From the NCBI RefSeq assembly GCF_000380965.1, contig NZ_KB905557.1:62001-126000 (forward strand): DNA of 64,000 nucleotides, given 5' to 3'. The notes beneath the pieces were generated by a model. It made no database searches. It was not told where the DNA came from and saw only the letters and a list, made by a program, of their open reading frames with translations. This DNA is from Paenibacillus ginsengihumi DSM 21568 (GTDB taxonomy: Bacteria; Bacillota; Bacilli; Paenibacillales; NBRC-103111). The first letter of the stretch is position 1; the number at the start of each line of letters is the position of its first letter. Shown piece by piece: positions 34,754 to 45,078 of the stretch. Position numbers and translations under genes: made by a program.

Positions 34754-35945
34754 GCCCGGCACCTCCCAAATATTTCATAATCGCTTCCACATCTTTGTCC
34801 CCGCGCCCCGACAAGCTGACGACGACGATCTGATCCTTGTTCAGCGTCGGCGCAAGCTTCATCGTATGCGCGATGGCATGCGCGCTCTCCAGCGCGGGAA
34901 TGATGCCTTCCGTGCGGCTGAGCAGCTGCAGCGCGTCCAGCGCCTCCTTGTCGGTGATCGGCACGTATTCGGCACGGCCGGTATCCTTCAGATAAGCATG
35001 CTCGGGACCGACACCGGGATAATCGAGGCCGGCGGAGATGGAGTGCGCCTCCTGCACCTGGCCGTATTCGTCCTGCAGCAAATAGCTCATCGAGCCCTGG
35101 AACACGCCGTGGCTTCCCTTCGTCATCGTCGCCGCGTGCTCCTTCGTGTCGACGCCTTTGCCTGCCGCTTCCACGCCGATAAGCCGAACCTTGTCGTCAT
35201 TTAGGAACGGGTAGAACATGCCGATCGCGTTGCTGCCGCCTCCGACAGCCGCCACGACTGCATCGGGGAGCCGCCCTTCCAGCTCGACGATCTGCTTGCG
35301 CGATTCGTCCCCGATAATGCGCTGGAAGTCGCGCACGATCAGCGGATACGGATGCGGCCCCGTAGCCGAGCCGAGAATGTAATACGTATCGTCGACATGG
35401 CTCACCCAGTAGCGCAGCGTCTCGTTGCAGGCATCCTTCAAGGTGCGCGTGCCAGACGTGACCGGCACGACCTCCGTGCCGAGCAGGTTCATCCGGAATA
35501 CGTTGAGCTGCTGCCGCTTCGTGTCCTCCTCGCCCATGAACACCTTGCATTCGAAGCCGAGCAGCGCGGCCACGGTCGCGGTCGCCACCCCGTGCTGTCC
35601 GGCGCCGGTTTCAGCGATGATTTTCTTTTTGCCCATATATTTGGCGAGCAGTCCCTGCCCCAGCGCGTTGTTGATCTTGTGCGCGCCGGTATGGTTCAAA
35701 TCCTCGCGCTTCAAATAAATTTTGGCCCCGCCCAGATGCTCGGTGAGCCGCTCCGCGTAATACAACGACGTCGGCCGTCCCGAGTAACGGTGCAGCAAGC
35801 CGCTCAGCTCCTGCTGAAAACGCGGGTCCCTAGAATATTTTTTGTACGCTTCCTCCAATTCGATCAACGCGTTCATCAGCGTCTCCGGAACGTACCTGCC
35901 GCCGAATTTGCCGAATCGGCCATGCTCATCCGGTCCGTTAAACAA
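34731..35945 (-). CDS. trpB: Tryptophan synthase beta chain
   Basis: 404 residues. The PLP enzyme that joins indole and serine. PLP-Lys in [21 protein letters not shown] binds phosphate. TTG start behind GTGAGG gives the expected N-terminus ([17 protein letters not shown]) and overlaps trpF by 8 bp. Confidence 0.98.
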   Translation of the reverse strand: MFNGPDEHGRFGKFGGRYVPETLMNALIELEEAYKKYSRDPRFQQELSGLLHRYSGRPTSLYYAERLTEHLGGAKIYLKREDLNHTGAHKINNALGQGLLAKYMGKKKIIAETGAGQHGVATATVAALLGFECKVFMGEEDTKRQQLNVFRMNLLGTEVVPVTSGTRTLKDACNETLRYWVSHVDDTYYILGSATGPHPYPLIVRDFQRIIGDESRKQIVELEGRLPDAVVAAVGGGSNAIGMFYPFLNDDKVRLIGVEAAGKGVDTKEHAATMTKGSHGVFQGSMSYLLQDEYGQVQEAHSISAGLDYPGVGPEHAYLKDTGRAEYVPITDKEALDALQLLSRTEGIIPALESAHAIAHTMKLAPTLNKDQIVVVSLSGRGDKDVEAIMKYLGGAGHDQQQPH

Positions 35946-36618
35946 TGCGCCTCACCCTTTCCACAAAGCTTCTCATTTTGTCCAAATCCTTCATTCCGTC
36001 CGTCTCCACGCCGCTCGACACGTCGACGCCGTCCACCGCATAGCGGCCGGCCAGCTCCCCGACGTTGTCCGGCGTCAGGCCGCCGGCAGCAAGCAGCGGG
36101 ATGCCGTGCTGACGGCACCATGCCAAATACGCTGGAATTACTTCCCAGGCGAACGTCTTGCCCGAGCCGCCCCCGTATACCGGATCATGCGTATCGATCA
36201 GCAGCGCGTCGATGACTCCGGCGTAGCGGTCCAGCCGCAACTTCACGGCGTCCTGCAAATCCGCTCGCTGCGAATCGCCGGAAGCGATCGGCGACGCTTT
36301 CCAGACGCGCACGCCCGGGAACGTCTCCTTCACCCAGCGGCACAGCTCCGGCGTCTCCTGCCCGTGCAATTGTACCACCTGCAGCGGCGCTTCCGCCATA
36401 ATGCGGACAAGCGTCTCCCGCTCGAGATTGACGAAGACGCCTACCGCCTTCGTCCCTTCCCCGCTCTCGCGCATTGCCGCGATCAGCGCACGCGCCTCGG
36501 CAGCCGTTACCTGCCGCTTGCTCGGAGCAAAGACGAAGCCCGCGTAATCGGCGCCGATGCGGGCCGCCGTCCGAGCGGCTTCCGCCGTGCGCAGGCCGCA
36601 AATTTTCACCTCGGTCAT
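35938..36618 (-). CDS. trpF: Phosphoribosylanthranilate isomerase
   Basis: 226 residues. Catalytic Cys in VKICGL and Asp in [21 protein letters not shown] near the end. Converts PRA to CdRP. It lies between trpC and trpB with short gaps. Confidence 0.97.
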   Translation of the reverse strand: MTEVKICGLRTAEAARTAARIGADYAGFVFAPSKRQVTAAEARALIAAMRESGEGTKAVGVFVNLERETLVRIMAEAPLQVVQLHGQETPELCRWVKETFPGVRVWKASPIASGDSQRADLQDAVKLRLDRYAGVIDALLIDTHDPVYGGGSGKTFAWEVIPAYLAWCRQHGIPLLAAGGLTPDNVGELAGRYAVDGVDVSSGVETDGMKDLDKMRSFVERVRRIV

Positions 36619-36625
36619 CGCCCAT

Positions 36626-37429
36626 CTACTCCTTTGCCGCGCCGGCGGGCGAGCCCATCAGCTCGCAGACCGCTTGCGCGACGTCCGGCTGGCGCATGAA
36701 ATGCTCGCCGACCAGCACGGCGTGGGCGCCGACAGAGCGCAGCCAGGCGATTTCCTCCGCGTGGGAAATGCCGCTTTCGCTGACGACGGTCATGCCGGCG
36801 GGAATGGCCTTGACAAGCTCCTCGGTCGTCTTCAGGTCCGTGACGAAGGTGTGCAGATTGCGGTTGTTGATGCCGAGCAGCGTCGTGTCCAGCTCCAGCG
36901 CCCGCTCCAGCTCCTGCCGGTCGTGAACCTCGACAAGCACGTCGAGTCCGATATCGCGGGCGATGCGGCTGAATTCCTTCAGTTCCCCGGTGGAGAGAAT
37001 CGCGGCGATCAGCAATATCGCATCCGCTCCGATCAAGCGGGCTTCATAGATTTGATGCGGGTCGATCGTAAAATCTTTGCGCAGAATCGGCACGCCGACC
37101 TGCTCACGGACGCGGCTCAAATAATCGTTGCTTCCCTGGAAATAAGGCGCGTCGGTCAGCACCGAGATGCAGTCGGCGCCGGCCCGCTCGTAAGCCAGCG
37201 CCAGCTCCACCGGCTCGAAATCGGCGCGAATCAGCCCTTTGGAGGGCGACGCCTTCTTGACCTCGGCGATCAGTCCCATCGGCCGCTTGCGTCCGGCCGA
37301 CAGCGCCCGCTCGAAGCCGAGCGTCGGCGGCATCGAGGCGATGGCCCGTTCCATTTCGGCAATCGTTGTGCGCTCCTTGAGCTGGGCGACTTCCTCGCGT
37401 TTCGTTGCTACGATTTTATCCAGAAACAT
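36626..37429 (-). CDS. trpC: Indole-3-glycerol phosphate synthase
   Basis: 267 residues, TIM barrel. LIAEVKKASPSKG carries the catalytic Lys and Glu; LLGINNRNLHTF and VSESGI follow. It overlaps trpD by 14 bp. Confidence 0.97.
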   Translation of the reverse strand: MFLDKIVATKREEVAQLKERTTIAEMERAIASMPPTLGFERALSAGRKRPMGLIAEVKKASPSKGLIRADFEPVELALAYERAGADCISVLTDAPYFQGSNDYLSRVREQVGVPILRKDFTIDPHQIYEARLIGADAILLIAAILSTGELKEFSRIARDIGLDVLVEVHDRQELERALELDTTLLGINNRNLHTFVTDLKTTEELVKAIPAGMTVVSESGISHAEEIAWLRSVGAHAVLVGEHFMRQPDVAQAVCELMGSPAGAAKE

Positions 37430-38465
37430 GTCGCATTTCTCCCGTACATTGGACTAATTGCTTGAGCTTGGCGAGCGCGCGGCCCGAATCGATCGTCTCT
37501 GCGGCAATGCGCACGCCTTCCTGCAGCGTATCGGCCATGCCTGTCACATAGAAGCAGGCGCCGGCATTGGCCAGCACGACGTCCCGGCAAGCCCCTTCAG
37601 CGCCGGCCAAAATATCGCTGACGATCCGGGCATTCTCCGTCGCGTCCCCGCCGACGACGTCGGCCATCGCGTAGCGGCGCAGGCCGAGCGATTCGGGGCT
37701 CACCTGATACGTGCGGATCTCGCCGTCCTTCAGCTCCGTCACCTGCGTCGCGTCGGAGATGCTGATCTCGTCCAGACCGTCCATGCTGGCGACGACGAGC
37801 GCCCGCTTCAGCCCGAGCGCCTGCATAACATGGGCGATCGTCTCCGTTTTGCTGCGGTCGAAGATGCCGAGCACCTGACGGTCGGCTCCTGCCGGGTTCG
37901 TCAGCGGGCCGAGCAGGTTGAACACTGTCCGGAAGCCGAGCTCCTTGCGCGGGCCGGCCGCATGCTTCATCGATTGGTGAAACAGCGGAGCGAACATGAA
38001 GCAGATGCCGACCTGCTCCAGGCAGCGCGATGCCTGCTCCTGGTTCAGCTGGATGTTCACGCCGAGCGCTTCCAGCACATCGGCGCTGCCGCTCTTGCTC
38101 GACATCGCCCGGTTGCCGTGCTTGGCGACGCGGATGCCGCCGGCCGCCGCGACGATCGCGGCCGTCGTGGAGATGTTGAACGTATCGGCTCCGTCGCCGC
38201 CGGTGCCGCATGTATCGAGCAGATTCGTCTGCACCGTCTGCACGCGGCTGGCTTTGGCCCGCATGGAATCGGCGAAGCCGGTAATTTCTTCGATCGTTTC
38301 GCCCTTCATCCGCAGCGCGGTCAGCAAGCCGCCGATCTGCGCCGGCGTCGCCCCCCCGTCCATGATGTCGTTCATCACGTCGCGCGCCTCGCTTCGCGTC
38401 AGGTGGCGTCCTGCGATCACCTTTTGTATGCCCTGCTGTACGGTAATGGTCGTTGCTTCCATCAT
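37416..38465 (-). CDS. trpD: Anthranilate phosphoribosyltransferase
   Basis: 349 residues. DTCGTGGDG, NISTTAAIVAAAGG and KHGNRAMSSKSGSAD bind PRPP and metal. Two tandem ATGs; the first is 6 nt after GGGGGAGG. Confidence 0.97.
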   Translation of the reverse strand: MMEATTITVQQGIQKVIAGRHLTRSEARDVMNDIMDGGATPAQIGGLLTALRMKGETIEEITGFADSMRAKASRVQTVQTNLLDTCGTGGDGADTFNISTTAAIVAAAGGIRVAKHGNRAMSSKSGSADVLEALGVNIQLNQEQASRCLEQVGICFMFAPLFHQSMKHAAGPRKELGFRTVFNLLGPLTNPAGADRQVLGIFDRSKTETIAHVMQALGLKRALVVASMDGLDEISISDATQVTELKDGEIRTYQVSPESLGLRRYAMADVVGGDATENARIVSDILAGAEGACRDVVLANAGACFYVTGMADTLQEGVRIAAETIDSGRALAKLKQLVQCTGEMRHVSG

Positions 38466-38522
38466 TCGTGCCTCCCCCAAATGAACGGAATAAGTGGTCC
38501 CTCGATCATTAAACATCGCGAA

Positions 38523-40067
38523 TCAATAATAATCGTGATTGATCAGCGCATGGTCGACGGGCTTCGGTTTGAATACTGCTTCCGCAATGCGAATCGCCTT
38601 GAGCATCGCCTTCGCCTTGTTGACCGTCTCCTGATACTCGTTCTCCGGCACGGAATCCCAGACGATGCCGGCTCCGGCCTGGACATAGGCCTTGCCGCCC
38701 TTGAACACGATGGTGCGGATCGTAATGCATGTGTCCAGATTGCCGGAGAAGCCAAGATACCCGATCGCTCCCGCATAGGTGCCGCGGGCTTCATTCTCAA
38801 GCTCGGCGATGATTTCCATCGCCCGCAGCTTCGGCGCTCCGGATACGGTGCCCGCCGGCAGGCAGGAGATGAAGGCATCGAAAAAGTCCTTGTCCTTGGC
38901 CATCCGGCCGGTCACGTTGGAGACAATGTGCATCACGTGCGAGTACCGCTCGATCTGCATGAAGGTGTCGCATTTGACCGTGCCGAATTCGCAGACCCGG
39001 CCCAAATCGTTGCGTCCCAGATCGACGAGCATCAGATGCTCCGCCCGCTCCTTCTCGTCCGCCAGCAGCTCCTTCTCCAGCGCCAGATCCTCCTCGGGCG
39101 TCCGGCCTCTCGGCCGCGTGCCGGCGATCGGGCGCGTATCCACCTTGTCGTCCTCCACGCGAACGAGCAGCTCGGGAGACGTGCCGACGATGACGGCGTC
39201 GTCCATTTTCAGCAAATACATATACGGCGAAGGATTCAGCGTCCGCAAAATCCGGTACACGTGAAGCGGCGATACGTCCGTCTCGATCTCGAATCGTTGG
39301 GAGAGAACGACCTGAAAAATGTCGCCGCTGCGAATGTATTCCTTGGCCTGCTCCACCATGCCGACGTACTGCTCTTGGCTCATATTGGAGCGGATTTCGC
39401 CCAGATCCACATCGTCCGGGATCGGGCTTTGCGACATGGAGAACGTCGGCAGCGGGCGCTTCAGCCGCTCGATCGTCTCCTCGATCTTGGCGCAGGTCGC
39501 CTCGTAAGCGGCCAAAATTTCGGCGTCCGTCCCGTTCTTCGGCACGTGCACATTGGCGATCACCTTGAGCTGCTGCTTGACGTGATCGAAGGCAATCACC
39601 TGGTCGCAGAACATGAACTTGATGTCATGCAGCTGCAGATCGTCGTTGCGGTGCGCCGGCAGCTTCTCGTAATACTGCAGCAGGTCGTAGCCGAAAAATC
39701 CGACCGCTCCGCCCGTAAACCGGGGGAGATCCGGGAGCGAAGGGCTGCGGTACTGGCGAAGGTATGCCTTCAGCACATCGACCGGCCTTTCCCTGGAGAC
39801 GGCCGTGCCGTCCGGTCCGTTCACTCTCGTCTCGCCGTTCTTCGCTTCCAGCATCAGGAACGGATCGGTGCCGATGAACGAATATCTCGCCCATTTGACG
39901 CCGCCCTCCACGCTTTCGAGCAAAAACGCCCGCTGCTCGTCGTAGAAATGCTGAAATACGCGGATCGGCGTCTCCGTGTCGGCCAGCAGATGGCGGACCA
40001 CCGGGATCAAATTGTACGTCTTGGCGAGCCTGAGCACTTCCTTCGCTTCCGGACTGTACATATCCAT
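38523..40067 (-). CDS. trpE: Anthranilate synthase component I
   Basis: 514 residues. Converts chorismate to anthranilate with amide nitrogen from a glutamine amidotransferase partner, whose gene is absent here (B. subtilis uses PabA, encoded in the folate cluster). N-terminal Trp-inhibition segment LLESVEGG; catalytic domain with GTSPELLVR, RPIAGTRPRG, DLGRNDLGR and PAGTVSGAPK. ATG at 40067 follows AGAGGAGAG; the open frame upstream is leader RNA. Confidence 0.97.
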   Translation of the reverse strand: MDMYSPEAKEVLRLAKTYNLIPVVRHLLADTETPIRVFQHFYDEQRAFLLESVEGGVKWARYSFIGTDPFLMLEAKNGETRVNGPDGTAVSRERPVDVLKAYLRQYRSPSLPDLPRFTGGAVGFFGYDLLQYYEKLPAHRNDDLQLHDIKFMFCDQVIAFDHVKQQLKVIANVHVPKNGTDAEILAAYEATCAKIEETIERLKRPLPTFSMSQSPIPDDVDLGEIRSNMSQEQYVGMVEQAKEYIRSGDIFQVVLSQRFEIETDVSPLHVYRILRTLNPSPYMYLLKMDDAVIVGTSPELLVRVEDDKVDTRPIAGTRPRGRTPEEDLALEKELLADEKERAEHLMLVDLGRNDLGRVCEFGTVKCDTFMQIERYSHVMHIVSNVTGRMAKDKDFFDAFISCLPAGTVSGAPKLRAMEIIAELENEARGTYAGAIGYLGFSGNLDTCITIRTIVFKGGKAYVQAGAGIVWDSVPENEYQETVNKAKAMLKAIRIAEAVFKPKPVDHALINHDYY

Positions 40068-40129
40068 CTCTCCTCTTCTCGTCTCTTCTGCAGGGCGTCT
40101 TGGCGACAGCCCCGAATAGGTCAGCCTTA

Positions 40130-40163
40130 CAAAAATAAAAGCCTCTACTGTAAAAGTAGAGGC
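40130..40163 (-). terminator. trp attenuator terminator
   Basis: GCCTCTAC pairs perfectly with GTAGAGGC around a 7-nt loop, followed by TTTTATTTTT on the minus strand, about 65 nt before trpE. The 5' arm segment CTCTACT can instead pair with AGTAGAG inside the TRAP-binding repeats (40560-40566). Confidence 0.92.
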
Positions 40164-40450
40164 GGTTAGAAGCAGATATCGCATAGGTTACAGCACAGCA
40201 TCAAGCGCGGCATACCCGTGCTACGGGCAATAGCGCTCGCGTCTGCAGAAGAAAGGAGAAAAGCGGTATCGATAAACGTTAATCATAAAAATAACGGCAA
40301 TCGTTCTCCAATCCGCGCAACCTATCCTGATCATTCGACGCATTCCGTCGGCATATGATCAGTAACGAAGGTGACGACCGATGACGAAGGAATCGCTTGT
40401 CATAGGCGTCCATCCTGAAAATTTGACGGTGATCTGCCGGCAAATTTCCA

Positions 40451-40492
40451 TTAACCGAAGATGTCGACCGGCGGCGACAATTCGTTCGCCAT
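40451..40492 (-). CDS. Possible 13-residue leader peptide in the trp leader
   Basis: ATG preceded by GATGGAGAACCT encodes MANELSPPVDIFG then stop. It has a good ribosome site but no Trp codon. A second mini-frame (40359-40403, 14 residues) starts in a similar context (CAGGATGGACGCCTATG). They may be true leader peptides or chance. Confidence 0.3.
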   Translation of the reverse strand: MANELSPPVDIFG

Positions 40493-40530
40493 AGGTTCTC
40501 CATCCTGTGAAGCCCGAAATATCGGTCAGG

Positions 40531-40567
40531 CTCGACTCGGCTCTGCTCTGCTAACTCGTCTCTACTC
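40531..40567 (-). promoter_or_regulatory. TRAP-binding (G/U)AG repeats in the trp leader
   Basis: Eight (G/U)AG triplets in a row on the transcript, at 5-nt periods with one 4-nt step (plus-strand CTC/CTA at 40531, 40536, 40541, 40546, 40551, 40555, 40560, 40565). Further TAG/GAG triplets lie upstream near 40588-40620. This is the known RNA target of the 11-mer TRAP ring; its gene mtrB is in this window. Tryptophan-loaded TRAP should bind here. Confidence 0.9.
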
Positions 40568-40622
40568 TCCGGCAAGATCGCTGCCGATCCGGCCGCTAAC
40601 AGCTCTGTACTGAACTACCTAT

Positions 40623-40652
40623 ACTATACAGGCACCGCTATGCATTTGTCAA
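40623..40652 (-). promoter_or_regulatory. trp operon promoter
   Basis: TTGACA, 18 bp, TATAGT on the minus strand, overlapping the end of aroH. It gives a leader of about 545 nt, against about 200 nt in B. subtilis. Confidence 0.82.
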
Positions 40653-41015
40653 TTTCGATAAATCCGGGCGAAGCCGCATCGCTTCCCGCAAATAAACATG
40701 ATGGATCTCGTCCTGCTTCTTCTCCGTGTTAACCATGACCATCAGGCGGATGCAGCGCGACAGGCTGCCCTCCACCGGCACTTCCAGCGAGCACATGAGC
40801 GGCACCAGCTCCCAGCCCGCCATGGAACGAATCGCCTGCGCCGGGAACGTCGCCGTCAAATCCTGCGTTACCGTCACAAAAATACATGCGATTTCCTCAG
40901 GAACGATGCCGTTCTCGGCAACGATGTGTTGAAGCAGCTCGTTCGTCGCCTGCAAAATTTCCTTCGCTTCATTGCGCTCCACGGTCGTCGCTCCGCGGAT
41001 TCCCCGTACAAACAT
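40638..41015 (-). CDS. aroH: Chorismate mutase, AroH class
   Basis: 125 residues. Converts chorismate to prephenate. AroH-fold landmarks: VRGIRGATTVE (Arg7), MCSLEVPVEGSL and RCIRLMVMVNT (Arg90 region). It is the last gene before the trp promoter and 2 bp after aroB. Confidence 0.96.
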   Translation of the reverse strand: MFVRGIRGATTVERNEAKEILQATNELLQHIVAENGIVPEEIACIFVTVTQDLTATFPAQAIRSMAGWELVPLMCSLEVPVEGSLSRCIRLMVMVNTEKKQDEIHHVYLREAMRLRPDLSKLTNA

Positions 41016-41017
41016 CG

Positions 41018-42136
41018 TTAGTCCTCCCGTTTCAGTTCCTCCACGACTTCCCTCACCCAGTCGGCGGATACGTTATGGTTGATTTCGACCTTGCCGATCT
41101 CCGTCGGTATGACAAATACCATGCGGCCTTCCTTGAACTTCTTGTCGTGCATCATGGCGCTCATCATTTGCTCCGTATCCAGATGCTCCGGCACGCGCAC
41201 AGGAAGCTCGAATTTTTTCAGGATGCGCTTGGTCGTCGTGTATATATGCTGCGGATAGCCTAACCGAAGAGCCAGCTTGGCCGAACCGACCATGCCGATG
41301 GCGATCGCCTCTCCATGCAGCACGTGCTGCGACTGGCCGTAGCCGGATACCGCCTCGATCGCGTGGCCAATCGTATGGCCTAAGTTCAGAATGGCGCGCA
41401 GGTCGTTCTCCCGTTCGTCGCGCGAAACGACGGCAGCCTTGACCTTGCAGCCTTCGTACAAACCGTGCTGGAGCGCCTGCGGATCAAGCGCCAGCAGCTT
41501 CTCCGCATTCGCTTCGCACCACTGTGTAAACGTCCGGTCCCAGATGAGTCCGTGCTTGACCATCTCGGCCAGCCCGGAACGCACCTCGCGCGGCGGCAGC
41601 GTCTTGAGCGTAGCCGTATCGTACAGGACGAATTCGGGCTGATGGAACGCGCCGATGATGTTCTTTGCCAGCGGATGATTGACGGCGACTTTCCCGCCGA
41701 CGCTGCTGTCATGGGCAAGAATCGTCGTCGGAATCTGGATAAAGCGCACGCCGCGCATGTAGCTGGCCGCCACGAAGCCGGCCAAATCGCCGACGACGCC
41801 GCCCCCCAGCGCAATGACGGTTGACTTGCGATCAAGCCCCGCCTTCAGCGCCGTCGTCACAATATCCTCAAGCACAGCCAGCGATTTGGACGATTCCTCG
41901 GCAGGTACGATATGCGACACGGCCTGGTATCCCGCGCCGGCCAATTGCGCCATGACTTGCGCCAGGTAAGGCTCCGCCACGTGCTCGTCCGTGACGACGA
42001 GGATGGGCGAAGCAGCGCCCAGCCCATGCTTGCCGCAAAGCTCCCCCAGCTTCTGCAGCAGTCCTTCCCCGATGTAGATCGGGTAGGAACGCGCGCCGAG
42101 CTCGACGGTCAGCTCTTTCATTTCCGTTACGGTCAT
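41018..42136 (-). CDS. aroB: 3-dehydroquinate synthase
   Basis: 372 residues. NAD- and zinc-dependent cyclase of the shikimate pathway. GGGVVGDLAGFVAA, PTTILAHDSSVGGK, HGLIWD and NLGHTIGHAIE (zinc His) are all present. ATG at 42136 is placed 9 nt after AAGGCGG; a GTG 9 nt earlier is possible. Confidence 0.97.
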   Translation of the reverse strand: MTVTEMKELTVELGARSYPIYIGEGLLQKLGELCGKHGLGAASPILVVTDEHVAEPYLAQVMAQLAGAGYQAVSHIVPAEESSKSLAVLEDIVTTALKAGLDRKSTVIALGGGVVGDLAGFVAASYMRGVRFIQIPTTILAHDSSVGGKVAVNHPLAKNIIGAFHQPEFVLYDTATLKTLPPREVRSGLAEMVKHGLIWDRTFTQWCEANAEKLLALDPQALQHGLYEGCKVKAAVVSRDERENDLRAILNLGHTIGHAIEAVSGYGQSQHVLHGEAIAIGMVGSAKLALRLGYPQHIYTTTKRILKKFELPVRVPEHLDTEQMMSAMMHDKKFKEGRMVFVIPTEIGKVEINHNVSADWVREVVEELKRED

Positions 42137-42151
42137 CTCGTTCACCGCCTT

Positions 42152-43315
<1,164 letters not shown>

Positions 43316-43413
43316 ATGCGTTTATTCCCCTTTCGTCCTATCCCATGCCGTGCAGGCGCTGCAGACGATGCCATGCCGTGCGTGTGCGCGCATTTCGGCG
43401 CTTTAGCGCTTTT

Positions 43414-43434
43414 ATGTGCTAATCATGTGCTAAT
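43414..43434. repeat. Tandem 11-bp repeat at the aro transcription start
   Basis: ATGTGCTAATC followed by ATGTGCTAAT on the plus strand, immediately downstream of the aro -10. Its position would suit an operator. No regulator is known to me. Confidence 0.5.
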
Positions 43435-43461
43435 TATAGTACAGCCACCACGGTTTGACAA
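43433..43461 (-). promoter_or_regulatory. Promoter of aroC-aroB-aroH
   Basis: TTGTCA, 17 bp, TATAAT on the minus strand, just after the terminator of the upstream small gene and about 120 bp before aroC. Confidence 0.8.
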
Positions 43462-43500
43462 GAAAAGCCGAGGCAACAACTCTCCCAAAACGCTGGCAGC

Positions 43501-43548
43501 AAAAAAAACGCTGCAGCGGCAGTCCATGCAGGACCGCGGCGGCAGCGC
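43501..43548 (-). terminator. Terminator after the small HTH-like gene
   Basis: CGCTGCCG...GTCC pairs imperfectly with GGAC...CGCTGCAGCG around TGCAT, then eight T on the minus strand. Confidence 0.82.
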
Positions 43549-43575
43549 GCTACAAGCAAGAATTCGACAAATCGC

Positions 43576-43740
43576 TCAGCCGTTGACCGGCTGTTTGGTC
43601 CGCTTGCGGGAAACTTCCGCGAATTGCGGATCGTTGACGAAGCCGAGAATCGCGGCGGAATCGATACCTAAGATTTGCGCACATTCCTGCATTGTAATAA
43701 ATCCCCGGCGGTAAGCTAGGATGACTTTTCGCTTGTCCAT
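43576..43740 (-). CDS. Small (54-residue) helix-turn-helix-like protein
   Basis: Starts at ATG after CGGGAGGAAACGA, an excellent ribosome site, and encodes MDKRKVILAYRRGF, then ITMQECAQILGIDSAAILGF, which has the shape of a helix-turn-helix, and a basic end (VSRKRTKQPVNG). A terminator follows 28 nt later. It lies between cheR and the aro operon. I do not know the family; a small DNA-binding regulator or sigma/anti-repressor-like peptide is possible. Confidence 0.65.
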   Translation of the reverse strand: MDKRKVILAYRRGFITMQECAQILGIDSAAILGFVNDPQFAEVSRKRTKQPVNG

Positions 43741-43799
43741 TCGTTTCCTCCCGGATGGTGTTAATTCTAGTATAGGAACGAATGCCAGACGTTATACCC

Positions 43800-44582
43800 C
43801 TACGCTTCCTGTTTCCGGTAAAAAAAAGTGTCTGCCGGCTCCAGGCCGTATTGTCCCGGAGAGAAGATTTGCTCCGTGCTGCCCACGAACAGGATGCCAC
43901 CAGGCTTCAATGCCTGGGCGAACTTCCCGTACAGCAGATGCTTCGCCTCTTCGGTAAAATAAATCATCACATTGCGGCAAACGATGAGATCGAAGCCGGA
44001 TTCGAACGGATCGGTAAGTAAATTTTGCTTTTGGAAGCGAATATGCGGCTTGAGCGAATCGACGATCGAGTATGTCAGATTGTCCTGCCGATAATATTTA
44101 TTCAAATATAATGCCGGCACATCCCGAATCGACCTGTCCGAGTATACCGCCCGCTTAGCCTTCTCGAGCGCTCCTTCGTCGATATCGGATGCGATCAGCG
44201 TGCTGCTTGCCAGCGCCCCGTGCTCGGCTAAGATCATCGCCAGCGTATACGGCTCCTCGCCGGTGGAGCAGGCGGCGCTCCAGCATTTGAGCCGTTTCGA
44301 ACGCTGCAGCATCTCCGGCAGGAAGCGCCGCTCCAGCACCTCCCACCGGTTCGGGTTGCGCCAAAACTCGGATACGTTGATCGTCATCCGGTCGAGAAAT
44401 TCGTAGAACAGCTCCTTGTCCTTCGTCATCGCCTCGAAAAACGCGGCGAACGTCGAATAGCCTTTCTTCGTCCGCAACGTCGTGAGCCGGCGCTTCATCT
44501 GCGCTTCCTTGTACTGCGATAAATCGATTGAGGTATAATCTCTTACTTTATGTATGAATTGAAGATAATCCCGGTCCTCCAC
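43800..44582 (-). CDS. cheR: Chemotaxis protein methyltransferase CheR
   Basis: 260 residues. It methylates glutamates of chemoreceptors with SAM. N-terminal helical domain (YKEAQMKRRL) and methyltransferase domain (NVSEFWRNP, WSAACSTGEEPYTLAMIL, CRNVMIYF). GTG at 44582 is chosen, 9 nt after GGCGG; a TTG at 44591 is also possible. It shows the organism is chemotactic. Confidence 0.95.
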   Translation of the reverse strand: MEDRDYLQFIHKVRDYTSIDLSQYKEAQMKRRLTTLRTKKGYSTFAAFFEAMTKDKELFYEFLDRMTINVSEFWRNPNRWEVLERRFLPEMLQRSKRLKCWSAACSTGEEPYTLAMILAEHGALASSTLIASDIDEGALEKAKRAVYSDRSIRDVPALYLNKYYRQDNLTYSIVDSLKPHIRFQKQNLLTDPFESGFDLIVCRNVMIYFTEEAKHLLYGKFAQALKPGGILFVGSTEQIFSPGQYGLEPADTFFYRKQEA

Positions 44583-44601
44583 GCTGCCCAACCGCCTTTT
44601 A

Positions 44602-45045
44602 TCAAATCCAGGTTTGTATTGTTTTATTGTACTGCAGCAATTCCTCCGGCCGGAAGAAATTCGCGATCTCCCGCTCCGCGCTTTCCGGCGAATCGGAGCC
44701 GTGAATCAAATTCATGCGCGTCCGGGCGGAAAAATCGCCGCGGATCGTTCCCGGGGCCGCATCCAGCGGGCTCGTCTTGCCGATCATGATTCTGGCGAGC
44801 TGAATGATCTGCTCTCCCTGCCATACCATGGCGAACACGGGGCCGGAGGTGATGAACTCCAGCAGCGGCTCGTAGAAATCTTTGCCTTTATGCTCTGCGT
44901 AATGCGCCTCGGCCTGCTCCCTGCTTACCTGAATCAGCTTGGCGGCAATCAGTTGAAAACCCTTTTGCTCGAAGCGGCGCACGATTTCGCCGATCAATCC
45001 GCGCTGCACCCCGTCGGGCTTAATCATCAGAAACGTTTTTTCCAT
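44602..45045 (-). CDS. ndk: Nucleoside diphosphate kinase
   Basis: 147 residues. Balances NTP pools through phospho-His in [28 protein letters not shown] opens the domain. ATG 9 nt after AGAGG. Between hepT and cheR, as in B. subtilis. Confidence 0.98.
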   Translation of the reverse strand: MEKTFLMIKPDGVQRGLIGEIVRRFEQKGFQLIAAKLIQVSREQAEAHYAEHKGKDFYEPLLEFITSGPVFAMVWQGEQIIQLARIMIGKTSPLDAAPGTIRGDFSARTRMNLIHGSDSPESAEREIANFFRPEELLQYNKTIQTWI

Positions 45046-45078
45046 CGAATTCAACCTCTTTTCTCTGGTTAGTCAAGG

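Noticed and set aside
37458-40169. A 903-codon plus-strand open frame opposite trpD-trpE
   Set aside because: It mirrors well-supported trp genes in a G+C-rich sequence where antisense frames stay open by codon bias; the translation is Arg/His/Leu-rich with no family motif.
40279-40575. A 98-codon minus-strand frame in the trp leader
   Set aside because: It covers the TRAP repeats and leader structure, has no ribosome site at its start and no family likeness.
40085-40640. A tryptophan T-box or Trp-codon leader peptide in the trp leader
   Set aside because: No T-box sequence (GGGTGGNACCGCG-like) and no Trp-rich mini-frame; the (G/U)AG array and mtrB indicate TRAP control.
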